From Acanthaster planci (taxonomy: Eukaryota > Echinodermata > Asteroidea > Valvatida > Acanthasteridae): a DNA stretch of 64,000 nt. The stretch is from the NCBI RefSeq assembly GCF_001949145.1, contig NW_019091378.1, positions 1,763,803-1,827,802 on the forward strand. The letters are read 5' to 3'. Under the pieces are notes generated by a model. The model did not search any database. It saw nothing but the letters and a program-made list of their open reading frames with translations, and was not told the DNA's origin. Both the position numbers and the translations under genes were made by a program. The stretch's first letter is position 1; every line of letters starts with the position of its first letter. Shown one piece after another: positions 22,801 through 30,569 of this stretch.

Positions 22801-25495
22801 TGGGAGGGGGAGATCAGGGGTGAGTAACTGGTGCACTTGCCTGGAAGGTTTTTAGCCATTCATTGAGGTTGGAGGGCAGCTGTAGCCTAGAGGACAAACG
22901 TCTTCTGGGTGCTTCTACATTGTCTTGTTGATATGGCGTCACTCTAGATGAACTGAATTTGTGTCGACTACATGTACTGCTAGCTGGCAGGACTGATGTG
23001 GAGGTGGGTAAACGCCTGGCCAAGTAAAGGAAGGGAATATCACCGTTAACCTTAAAAGACCATGTTCATGGCTCAATATAACCAGACTAATTCTCTCCTG
23101 AGTGTGGTCAAAGAAAAACGAATGTTGTAAGGCTACAGAGAAACTTTGTCTACATGTTACAGATTTATAACCCTAGATATTGGCTATCAATCTTTATATG
23201 AGAAGTGAAGTCCTAAAGTTATAGGTATACAAAGAACACACCACTCAGTTACTGCAAAGTCTTAAAGCTGGGAAGATGAGGAAATTACCCATCACCCATC
23301 ACCTTAGATACAGGGGTACAGCTACATATCTTACCTATGATTGAGAGCATCGTGGGCCCTGCAAAGTTTCTTGGAGGGGGAGGTGTTGCCTTTTAGATTC
23401 ATCTCATCAGCTATTGTGGATGACTTGCGCTTAACACACTATAGGATAGAAAGGCACACAAAAAATGGTGTCCGTGCGTTAAGTTGAGACCACCAGCACT
23501 TGGATGAAATTTTTCTTCCAACAAAAACCTGCCCACCCCCAGTTTAAGTGCCTCCACACTGGCAAAAGAAAGACAGTGGTACCAACCTTTCCACCCGGGT
23601 TCTTGCACACATTCGGCGCGCACGTGAAAACCATACACTCTAGAATTAAATTCACTGCACATGCTCAGCGTACCACGCATCAAACGCACATAAACTTGCT
23701 TGCCTGTGCATTAAGTTGGTACCAAAGGAATATCAAGTTAATTTAAAACAGGCCCTCTTTTGTTCCTGCTCGGAGCAGGTACCCACTGGTTAACAATGTT
23801 ATGAGAATACTGGTAACTTAATCACAAGACATTTACATTTCAGGCTGACTTTGACGGTGTGTACACATGTACTTACAGATTTAATCCCTAAGTTGGCTTC
23901 TGAGTAGGCAGCTGATGAAGAAGTCGAAGCCCTACTGCTCGAATCTCGTAATGATACCCTCGACCTCTGGTCACTTTCTTCCTGAACGTCCACTGCTTGT
24001 TTGCTTTTCTTGGTTACTCTGGATGTAGTAGGTGACTTGGAGAATCGATGCAAAGTGGCTGAAGCTCGCCTGCCAAGCCGAGCATGTCTGCTCTGGTTTC
24101 CAGCACCAGCGGTCTTGGATGTTGCCAGAATAGACCGAAGGGTGCTAGTCCTTCCTTTGGGAGGTGTTGCTTTCCTCCCACTACTCGGTCTGCGAACATT
24201 GGCAGTGCCAAAGGCACTGGCACTGGGTTTCAGGCGGCCAACTGTGAGCTTGTTGCAGCCATGGTTCCTGTCCCCTGTACCCCGTTTGTGTCCGCCACTG
24301 CTTGCCCCCCTGGACACACTTGTGCCAGCCCTGGTTTCCATCTGGGGGCTTGTGCTTGATGCTGGAGCATGCCTGTGATACTGTGATGATGAAGCTGATG
24401 AAGTGTGGCTGCAGTATGTACCGCAGGTCAGCATGTTACTGTTTTGGTCTACCACACCATTGCCAATGCCAGGGACAGTTGTTAAGTCCAGAACACTACG
24501 GAATCCATTAATGTTCTTGAACAGAAAAATTATATCAAGGCATCATCACAATGTGCAACAAAGGTTAAAAACGAGAACAGGGATCATCCAGCCTTCATGC
24601 AATATATCAAATATTGTATTGATTAATCCAATGCTTCCAATAATTTGTGCAATGATACACACTTGCTGCAATACTGATTACTAAGTAGTCTCTTTAACCC
24701 TCCTTTTGTTGTAACCGTCAAAAACAGTCAAAAATTCCTTCCACTTGATTTCCCCATGACACAGACACATATGGGAAATTTGGTTTTGACTGATAGGACA
24801 ACTGGTTAAAGAATGTGTCTTTGCATAGGAGGGTTAATATAGGCCAGTCATTCAGATATACATGCAGAATCTCACCTAATCATAAGTGTTAATAGATCCC
24901 ATCATATATCCCTTCAGGTCCCTCTGAGTCTATCCCAAATCCAAAATCTTGAAAAAAGTCATGTGCTATTCAAACGGATTGCATTCCTTTGTCATTATTC
25001 AACCTGTTACTTATGATTGGTCTAGTGAAAGGACTTGTACATGTTGTAAGTGGAGACGGCTAAACACTGTGTTTAAGCTGACTGAGACATTAACCAGGAA
25101 GTTTTTCACAGTCCAAATGTTGCATACATGTACCGGTAGCTAATTTGAAGCATTTTGTACGTATCTCAATGGAAATAAAGCTATTTGGAAGCACCTGTAA
25201 ATGACTTGCAACTTACTGAATGCTTTCTAAGGTACACAGTAGCATATAGCTCGCCTGGTATTTTTCAGCTGCCACTTACAACAGCTCAGAAAACCCATTC
25301 TCTTCAGTTCCATTTAACATGTTGGACAGTGAGGGCTAGCTGCATTACTCACTCGGGTTCTTTTTTTCTTCAAAGCACACCCCCTTACCTGTCTTCTCTC
25401 AACAATGGCCTCTGCCCGCGCTCTGCCCACGCCCAGCAAGGTAGCCAACTCCTCTACCTGGGCAGTGTTGATGTCCACCCGCCGACTAGACATTG
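10623..25495 (-). CDS. FBXW7: FBXW7-type F-box/WD40 protein with N-terminal tandem HhH domain (whole gene)
   Basis: Substrate receptor of an SCF (SKP1-CUL1-F-box) ubiquitin ligase. In known orthologs it binds phosphodegrons of cyclin E, MYC, Notch and others. The model joins 11 exons in consistent phase and gives about 808 residues from the ATG at 25491-25493. Order: tandem helix-hairpin-helix (about 6-56); Ser/Arg-rich linker with basic clusters such as KKSK (about 204-207); [13 protein letters not shown] segment and dimerisation helix (about 320-375); F-box with [11 protein letters not shown] (about 380-425); eight-bladed WD40 propeller (474-800). The three degron-contact arginines known in human as R465, R479 and R505 are kept (here about 564, 578 and 604, with the same 14 and 26 spacing). 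All exons from the D domain onward align with vertebrate FBXW7. The HhH part does not and is the odd feature. A further 5' exon may lie at 28770-28941. Introns are 112 bp to about 2.9 kb and contain repeats. Confidence 0.95.
11252..11661. mobile_element. MITE-like element with GGAGGATTGAGG repeats
   Basis: In an FBXW7 intron. The start has CCCTCACCCTCCTCAATCC, with a local inverted copy ATTTTGGAGGATTGAGGG at 11300. The end has GGAGGATTCTGGAGGATTG, then a GGGTTTGGGTTAA end that mirrors a CCTAAACCC start. Internal GGAGGATT units are repeated at 11545-11620. A small related palindrome lies at 18208-18265. Confidence 0.55.
11775..11985 (-). CDS. FBXW7: FBXW7 exon: WD40 blades ([16 protein letters not shown])
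   Basis: The acceptor ctatttctcag and donor CAAG|gtgagt bound 211 bases, that is 70 codons plus the first base of a Gly codon. The peptide begins [19 protein letters not shown] and continues through [17 protein letters not shown]. It is nearly identical to vertebrate FBXW7. Confidence 0.95.
12142..12545. repeat. 146-bp tandem repeat, about 2.8 copies
   Basis: Units start near 12142, 12289 and 12433 (spacing 147 and 144). Each begins GT(G/A)CA(C/T)(C/T)TTTAATGTCA, then a TGATGA(C/A)GTCATCATC palindrome, and ends with CACGAGATATAGTGCTTTGA. The third unit is truncated and diverged. It lies in the intron between the exons at 11775-11985 and 14392-14617. Confidence 0.85.
13012..13086. repeat. Near-perfect hairpin, 32-bp arms
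   Basis: The left arm ends AAGACTTTTATAACTTCCGG TC at 13043, and the right arm mirrors it from 13055. An 11-base spacer (agatgacatca) separates them. The inner 25 bp pair without mismatch and the outer 7 bp with one. The flanks carry TGACATCATC words like those of the tandem repeat at 12142, so it probably belongs to the same repeat-rich stretch. Confidence 0.85.
14017..14224. repeat. Degenerate tandem repeat of about 35-38 bp, six units
   Basis: Successive units follow the pattern AAGTGGAAAAGATTTTCACA-TTTTCCC(A/C)CA: AAGTGGGAAAAGATTTTCAC, then AAGTAGGAAAACCTTTCACT, AGTGGGGATAGATTGTCACA, AAAGGAAAAAGATTTTCACA, AAGTGGAAAAGAAATGTCGT and AAGGGCAAACAGATTTTCGC. It sits within an FBXW7 intron, just before the exon at 14392-14617. 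Confidence 0.75.
14392..14617 (-). CDS. FBXW7: FBXW7 exon: WD40 blades with two degron-contact arginines
   Basis: The acceptor gtttctag and donor CTACAG|gtaggg bound 226 bases. The first base completes a Lys codon and 75 codons follow. It encodes [20 protein letters not shown] and [19 protein letters not shown], carrying the equivalents of human R479 (SRD) and R505 (AAVR), which contact the phosphodegron and are frequent cancer mutation sites. Confidence 0.96.
14986..15915. repeat. Dispersed repeat of about 0.9 kb (parts recur at 27808 and 45828)
   Basis: The first part (14986-15332) matches 27808-28153 over its length, for example GCCAGGGATTTTT and TGTGTGTACCTGCAAGAATG. The later part (15520-15915) matches 45828-46204, for example CAGTACAACCTCA-ATTAAATTC and GGCAGGAACCAGT-like words. 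No coding motif is visible, so its class is unknown. Confidence 0.7.
16318..16476. mobile_element. MITE-like element with AGGAGGGTTAAGAG termini
   Basis: AGGAGGGTTAAGAG near 16327-16340 and CTCTTAACCCTCCT near 16461-16474 are exact inverted copies of 14 bp. The ends resemble the TTAACCCTCC ends of the element at 24694-24837. It is short, non-coding and intronic. Confidence 0.6.
16796..16977 (-). CDS. FBXW7: FBXW7 exon: WD40 blades ([17 protein letters not shown])
   Basis: The acceptor ctttacag and donor AGCAA|gtaagt bound 182 bases (60 codons plus two bases of a split Lys). The sequence [17 protein letters not shown] and the later [12 protein letters not shown] match vertebrate FBXW7. The Arg of STVR is the equivalent of human R465, a degron contact. 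Confidence 0.96.
17129..17242 (-). CDS. FBXW7: FBXW7 exon: first WD40 blade
   Basis: The acceptor gatttgacag and donor GGTAAG|gtaagt enclose exactly 38 codons. It encodes [20 protein letters not shown] and [14 protein letters not shown], the first blade of the propeller. Confidence 0.96.
17440..17700 (-). CDS. FBXW7: FBXW7 exon: F-box and linker helix
   Basis: The acceptor ctatccacag and donor CCAAAG|gtgaga enclose 87 codons in phase 0. It encodes [20 protein letters not shown], then [18 protein letters not shown], the SKP1-binding F-box. After it comes the [18 protein letters not shown] linker that leads into the propeller. The stretch between ([12 protein letters not shown]) is less conserved, as in other FBXW7 proteins. 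Confidence 0.97.
17850..20498. other. FBXW7 intron, no further gene seen
   Basis: Between the F-box exon and the D-domain exon. It holds a small palindrome at 18208-18265 (CTAACCCTCCTCAATCC / GGACTGAGGAGTGTTAGGG) of the GGAGGATTGAGG type, and short open frames without motifs. Confidence 0.6.
20499..20633 (-). CDS. FBXW7: FBXW7 exon: dimerisation helix and F-box start
   Basis: The acceptor ctctcaacag and donor CGAGAG|gtaaga enclose 45 codons in phase 0. It encodes [18 protein letters not shown], then [13 protein letters not shown], matching the D-domain helix and the beginning of the F-box of vertebrate FBXW7. Confidence 0.96.
20640..22840. other. FBXW7 intron, no further gene seen
   Basis: AT-rich intron. 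The short frames at 22170-22560 overlap on both strands and are not exon-like. A run of AAGTCAAGT-type words at 21636-21735 is a simple degenerate repeat. Confidence 0.55.
22841..23015 (-). CDS. FBXW7: FBXW7 exon: LNEWLKTFQ segment, non-canonical GC donor
   Basis: The acceptor tacttggccag leads to 175 bases: one base completing Arg, then 58 codons. The end, [19 protein letters not shown] followed by LKTFQ, matches the RRR...LQEWLKMFQ segment before the D domain in human FBXW7. The donor is CCAG|gcaagt, a GC-AG intron with otherwise perfect consensus. The first half (Ser/Thr-rich) is not conserved. Confidence 0.9.
23335..23438 (-). CDS. FBXW7: FBXW7 exon: basic linker (CVKRKSS)
   Basis: The acceptor atcctatag and donor CATAG|gtaaga bound 104 bases (34 codons plus two bases of a split Arg completed in the next exon). 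The peptide begins [12 protein letters not shown] and includes SPSKKLCR. It is basic and low-complexity, so it may contribute to nuclear import. Phase continuity with both neighbours supports it. Confidence 0.8.
23877..24515 (-). CDS. FBXW7: FBXW7 exon: second HhH motif and Ser/Arg-rich linker
   Basis: The acceptor ttctgttcaag and donor AAATCT|gtaagt enclose exactly 213 codons in phase 0. The first 21 or so residues ([19 protein letters not shown]) form the second half of a ComEA-type helix-hairpin-helix pair, with the PGIG hairpin and the preceding GF-S-DL-V pattern. The remainder is Ser, Arg and Lys rich (for example [22 protein letters not shown]) and predicted to be disordered, with several basic clusters. 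An unspliced reading of the other strand gives a 125-codon frame, which I take as a shadow. Confidence 0.85.
24694..24837. mobile_element. MITE-like element with TTAACCCTCC termini
   Basis: It starts TTAACCCTCCTTTTGTTGTA and ends TTGCATAGGAGGGTTAA, giving 10-11 bp terminal inverted repeats. The interior (CCACTTGATT, TTTTGACTGATAGGACAACT) is shared with 9577-9704. It lies in the intron between the two HhH exons. The TTAA at each edge could be part of the ends or a target duplication. Confidence 0.75.
25389..25495 (-). CDS. FBXW7: FBXW7 exon: first HhH motif and likely start codon
   Basis: The ATG at 25491-25493 opens [20 protein letters not shown] followed by [15 protein letters not shown] and the donor AGACAG|gtaagg. 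This matches the first hairpin of ComEA-like HhH domains: an IN-A-EEL pattern, a GVG hairpin, then RA-AI-R. Just upstream is ccatctacag, a usable acceptor. If it is used, the first two bases CA complete a Thr codon left by the donor at 28770. Otherwise this is the first coding exon. The frame also stays open further upstream. Confidence 0.8.
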
Positions 25496-26370
25496 CTGTA
25501 GATGGCCAGTTGGTTGGTTTCTGACAGTGTGTTTGCAGGTTAGATGACAATCTCAGATCTGTACTGTGGGTGGTAATGCCATTATCTGTACACAATGGAG
25601 AAAGGTGCACATACATGTACATGTATATATGACTTTTTTGAATGTTATTTCAGATAATAATTATCACAGTAAGGTGATGTTCATATATGTACAATAGTGA
25701 ATGTCATATTTCTAGAGGCTTATGCTGCCAACAATGTTCTTTTCCAGACCTTGTTAAGTGCAAGAAGCTTCAATTCACAGTGACAATGCAAGCAAGGAAC
25801 TGGCCCCAGTAAATACTCACTGTGAATGCTCTATTGCTTTGCCAATAAAAAAAGCAAATCATGTCAGGGACAAGGACCATACATGCGTCAGAGGTCACAC
25901 TGTCATGCTTCAATCAAATAAATCTCAAATAAATGATCCCACAGTGATTGATGTCCAGGGCATTTTAAGATCACAAAAATGTTTAAGTGTCAAATACATG
26001 TACATAAGTGATGTAGTTCTCCTGATAACATTTATCCACTTCCACTGCATAAAAATTATGGGTCTTGGCATGTTGTGGACCTCTAGAGCCCAACAGCGTC
26101 TGGCATTAACACTACGACCTCTTCTTGTAACTACCATTCATAAATATAGTTTCCCTATTCAACAATGTGCAATGTAACCGTGTATTAACATTTCATAATG
26201 CCCATTGCAATTGCAATTTGATAATGCTCACTGCTAAAACAAGCACTGGCACCTGGATACGAGACATCCATTCCTATTGGTCAGGAGTCTGTGTGCATGA
26301 GGCATGTGGAACTTGCCGTGCTTTCACCAAGTCCATATAAGGAGATTCTTCTGGACTACTTGCACAAGGA
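25496..26370. other. FBXW7 5' intron or 5' flank
   Basis: No second exon was recognised. TACATGTA words are frequent (25612-25626, 25995). Confidence 0.4.
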
Positions 26371-26375
26371 ATATG

Positions 26376-26583
26376 CACTACTCAAAAGAAGTAAAGGTAC
26401 AAAAGAAAAGAATGTTTTTGTCATGGTCTATATGGGCTACCATTAGAACAAGAGGCATTAAACTTCTGTGACAACACCTGAATGATTTTCACATAACTTT
26501 AATGCCTCTGTTCTAACGGTATCCCATATAGACCATGACAAAAACATTCTGTTCTCTTGTTCCTTTACTTCTTTTGAGTAGTG
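26376..26583. mobile_element. 208-bp foldback element with arms of about 90 bp
   Basis: The left arm starts CACTACTCAAAAGAAGTAAAGG at 26376 and the right arm ends CCTTTACTTCTTTTGAGTA GTG at 26583. The arms also share GTTTTTGTCATGGTCTATAT and its complement, and meet in a short TTAAACTTCTGTGACAACAC loop region. The length, the lack of coding and the palindromic form fit a foldback or MITE insertion. Confidence 0.85.
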
Positions 26584-26589
26584 TACATC

Positions 26590-27800
26590 AAATGGGCGTT
26601 CAGAAAAATAAAAGTAAAATTCTTAAACAAAATTCATCAAACTTTATTGTATATTGATTTCCTCTGACTCTCTAAGCGGTCATCCATTTTTGTCATTATT
26701 TTCACGAGTATAAAGCGTACGCAGGAGGGGGGAGAGGGAGTGAATTGGTTGCGTACGCTTTGAGAAACATGTTAAAAATGCCCATTATTTATCATAGACC
26801 GGCCAACTATCATCCTCAACTATTGCGTATGTGCAGAGTGTGCACAGGACTCTGATGCATCATTCATACAAGTTCGGGCAATGGCTATTTCTTAACCACT
26901 CGACAATTTTGCCTGGTGTCATATATAAAACGTACATGCACAATTACCAGGCAAAATTTACTTATGTTGAAGTCACAGTTACATGTGAAGCAGTCTTCAA
27001 GCACCCCCCAAAGCTCCGCTACGCCGTGCGTGCAATGAGGTTTGGTACCCAGACACAAGTGTATTTTTCAGCATCTTTATGTCCGCATTTTCCCTTGTGT
27101 GGAAAGGTGCCCTGATAAATGCACAGCATGCATTCACCTCTTGCTGCCGGGGAACCCTGTTTTGAGCACCATGGGTTTACACGCAAATCCGAGGTGCCCG
27201 AAATGGAACAAAAGAGCTGGTCTGGGTAAAAAAAAGACAGTACTCAAAACAAAAGACCTGTTGCTGGGAATTGCCATCAGTTTTCGACTTGCACTTTTTT
27301 GAAGGTAATTTGTCACTGTTTTTAAACAGTTTACCACTGTTTTGGGCATAGTGCACGGGTCCGTGGATCAACACCGCGGACAAAAGTGCTCCAGGGCCCC
27401 ATTGATGAGTGACACAGCGCCGCTTCATGCTACTCCAGCCGCGTTTGAAAAGAATTTTGAAAACTGAAAATCTTGAATACCCATATGTGTGCACTGCATT
27501 TTTAAAGCACCAGGCAGCATGCGGTTAATACATGCAAGTTTATACACATATGTAACGATGCAAAAAATCATTGTAAATGTCTACTTTTTACCACTTTTTA
27601 TACCTTTTTGTGAAGAGGAAAACAAATCAAATCAAAGGTACGTTTGCTGACTACTATTCTTGGCCACAAAAAAAGAACAGAAACTTTTATTTTAAGAAAA
27701 AGTACCTGTCCATCAGGCAATTTGTCCTCGTATTTTTACTTGCCCAAACTGAAAGAGGAAACTGTTGAGGTCTGTCATGGACAATGCTCTTTAAGCTTTT
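26590..27800. other. No gene seen
   Basis: A mixed repeat-like stretch between the foldback element and the dispersed repeat. It holds short overlapping frames on both strands without motifs. Confidence 0.35.
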
Positions 27801-27807
27801 TAAAAAC

Positions 27808-28153
27808 ATCAAGCCAGGGATTTTTTAAAGACCTTTGATTGCCATGGATGAGGAAAAAGCTAACTTAACGGCATGCACATGTAGACTTGTGTGTACCTGC
27901 AAGAATGTGAAGACTCATTTTATTTATATTTCTATTTGTCTTTTGATGTTTAGCACGAGCTGCATGACCATGATTGATCGAGAGTCTGAGTTCACTCTCT
28001 CACCACAGAGCATCCATCTGCCCGCCCACGTACATGATGGTCATTGAAAAAGCATGATGTTATAAGGGAATATTGTGATTGGAGAGCTATGTCTCGCAAA
28101 ATGTATGTGTCATGTAAGCACAAGATCTCATTGACGGGCGTGTTACTTCTTTT
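27808..28153. repeat. Dispersed repeat, second copy of 14986-15332
   Basis: Shares GCCAGGGATTTTT, CCATGGATGAGGA, TGTGTACCTGCAAGAATGTG and GCATGACCA with the copy at 14986, in the same orientation and order, with several indels. It starts and stops without clear terminal repeats. Confidence 0.7.
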
Positions 28154-28566
28154 AGGGTTCTTGTCAAAATAAAAATCTGCAGACTATCTGTGGATTTAGG
28201 CAGAAAGCTGTCCGTTGCTAAGGGCCGAGCAGTTCGCGTACTCCACAGCCGTATTCGTCCATGTGTGGTCAAATAATGAGGCTAGTGCGGCCCGGGCCGG
28301 CACTCTATTGTCATTATAATGCTTTCAAAATAAATACAAATATCACAGGCCCGGTTTTCAAGGCGCCATACATCGGAAAATATACTGTTTTGGCAAGCTT
28401 TAGGGAGCTCACATAAAAGTCCAAACTCTAAGAAATACACCATTGTAGGTCCTAAGTAAAATTGTCAAGTCATTCTCATTTCGGAAGATATTGGATTAAA
28501 AGTTTGTGACATTCCTGCAGTTTGGGTTTCAGGCATTTAAGACATGCCTTGAAGTAGGGCTGTGGA

Positions 28567-28628
28567 GGCGACAGATAGGAGACAGATTGTAAAAGAGAGC
28601 CACTACAGCCCTACGTGTGAGGCTAGGT
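28567..28628. repeat. Partial copy of the 53448-53574 foldback arm
   Basis: GAGACAGATTGTAAAAGAGAGCCACTACAGCCCTA and the preceding GGCGACAGAT are nearly identical to the right arm and loop at 53505-53555 (shown here only in part: GACAGATTGTAAAAGAGAGC). Only one arm is well kept. Confidence 0.75.
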
Positions 28629-28769
28629 GCTATGGTAATGAACGCCATCAAAACTTAGATCTACTAAGTGGAGCATTAGTATTCCTCTTTAACGATTTTA
28701 GACAGGATCATCATACAGACGCTCCACATCATTAGACAGAATAAGGTGAAAACGGTTCTCAGAACTTAC

Positions 28770-28941
28770 TTCCAGAAATGCCATCGCCAAACGGTTGGGC
28801 TTCAATGATATTTCCGACTTCAAAATCTGTCAAAATCCAACCGTTTTGCTCGACACACGCACGGCACAAACTTTTTTCGGCCTCCTCACATTCCAATACG
28901 GGTGTGTTGTTTTTCTGTCCAATAACTCTATAAACGAACAT
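28770..28941 (-). CDS. Candidate 5' coding exon, possibly FBXW7 exon 1
   Basis: The ATG at 28939-28941 opens 57 codons plus one base before a strong donor (GGAA|gtaagt). The peptide begins MFVYRVIGQKNNTPVLECEE, includes CRACVEQNGWIL, and ends GDGISG. One leftover base matches the two-base start of the HhH exon at 25495 and would give GISG-T-MSSRR. The surroundings are richer in CpG than the window average, as expected near a promoter. I recognise no domain, and the exon could belong to another transcript. Confidence 0.45.
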
Positions 28942-28989
28942 AGTTCCGCAAAGACGCACGCATGAGCGTGCTTTACACGGTCTGGACAC

Positions 28990-30486
28990 AAGACTTGTTG
29001 ATCGTGACGTTTGGGAGCGCTACCAACGACTGTTTCCAGGTCAATACGTCTTGTGCCCTGACTACATATGGGCCTCTCCTGCGGTTTCCTTGGAGGACCA
29101 TGTTTGCCCATAGAGTTTGGTAGGGAATCCGGCACTTCTCAGGTTTTTTTGTTTGACCCCCACAAATTTTCACTATTGGAAAGAGAATTTCAAAAGAAAT
29201 TGAATGGTATAAAATTTAGCTCAATAGCTGTAAGTATAGTGAAGTTAAGAATTTTTTTGTTATTGAAATTAGGTGTAATTAGTCCGTCATTTTTTGGGGG
29301 GTGGACACAAGTTTTATTTTCATCAATGCATTTGAACAACATGGAGTCTTGTCTCATCGGTTCCACTTCCAGATCTGTAGTTAAGTCACAGAGGAAGTAT
29401 ACAGTAAACAATATCTTTTTTATGGAGAACTTTATCAATAATAAACACAGGATACATGTACTACATGTATACAGTAGCGGGATAGTTTTTAAATTTTTAG
29501 TAATGTGTGAATAGATACAAAAATTGAGGACCAAGTCTGGCAGGGGTCATTTTAAGGAATGGGGAGGCATGAGTAGAGCTGCATGCAGGGCCACAAACCG
29601 AGAATTTGCGGTTTGGAAGGTGGCCTTCGTGGCCAAGCGAGGCTGGAATTCTTGGATTCGGCACGAAGGGGTTAANTAGGGCCAACTAATGCTCCATTTA
29701 GTAGAGGTAATCAAAACTGGCAGACATGGCAGAATGAAACCTTGTACCTTGTTCCAACATGTCCAATGAACATGATGAAATTGGAATATCTTGTTAATTC
29801 TTGGTTACTTTAAATATAATGAGCTGATCTAAACATCATCAGATTTCTCTGCTCATAAGCTTTCAAATGATACCAAGTTTGTTGGGGTCTAGGCTTCAGA
29901 AACTCAGCATGTCAATGAAGTTCGGACTCACTACAAAACAACATCACTACAGCATGCATGCATGCCATGTGTACAGCTACAGGCCTAGGCGTACTACTAC
30001 AGTGTAAATTCATGACAGTCAGTAGACCTAGCCTATAAAAATGATTAGAAGCACAAGTAGTGATTTCTGTGTAACGAAATCTCAACTTGATAAAACATAA
30101 TATGTACTAAAGCTCCCTACCTAGTTTTGATATTGTAATTATCTCTTTTATAGCTGAAAATATACCTCTTATATGCTGCGATCCGCCACCCTTTAATTAA
30201 TCGGGAGTCATCAGTCGCCATTTTTACCACTGTTCGTGACGTCACGACTGACAGCCTCTTTCCCTGAAGGCTTGAGGCTTCGTAAACGATAAAATTAGTA
30301 TTTTCAGAACGATCTTTAAAACATGATTTGTTTCGAAAAATGATATATAAGTGTAAATAATATACATAGCATTTTTTTGCTGATTGATTTTTGAAATTTT
30401 ACAGACATTTTATTGGGAATAACGCCACCACAACGCTCATACGTGTATTTTGAATAAATGCAATTGATTTCCCAAGTTTCTTCAAC
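28990..30486. other. Intergenic, possible promoter side of FBXW7
   Basis: Short frames only. CpG-containing sequence at 28960-29060 sits next to the candidate first exon. TACATGTA words lie at 29452-29468. One ambiguous base lies near 29676. A CpG-rich patch also lies downstream at 28205-28305. Confidence 0.35.
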
Positions 30487-30558
30487 GGGGTTGTAGCTCA
30501 GTGGTAGAGCGTGCGCTTTGCATGCGCAAGGCCCGGGGTTCGATCCCCCGCAACTCCA
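30487..30558 (+). tRNA. tRNA-Ala (anticodon TGC)
   Basis: A 72-base cloverleaf. The acceptor stem GGGGTTG pairs with CAACTCC, with one G-U pair. A D-arm follows TAGCTCAGTGGTAGAGC (A-box). The anticodon stem TGCGC/GCGCA encloses the loop TTTGCAT with anticodon TGC. The T-arm CGGGG/CCCCG encloses TTCGATC (B-box). A T5 run at 30562-30566 is a standard pol III terminator. There is no intron and no CCA is encoded, as expected for a eukaryotic gene. It looks functional. Confidence 0.96.
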
Positions 30559-30569
30559 GTCTTTTTCTC

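Noticed and set aside
24001-24378. 125-codon plus-strand open frame opposite the HhH/linker exon
   Set aside because: It is the complement of the Ser/Arg-rich FBXW7 exon. Its hydrophobic composition follows from that, and it has no splice or domain support.
29068-29514. 148-codon plus-strand frame near the candidate FBXW7 first exon
   Set aside because: Low-complexity, AT-driven peptide without motif. It overlaps an equally long minus-strand frame.
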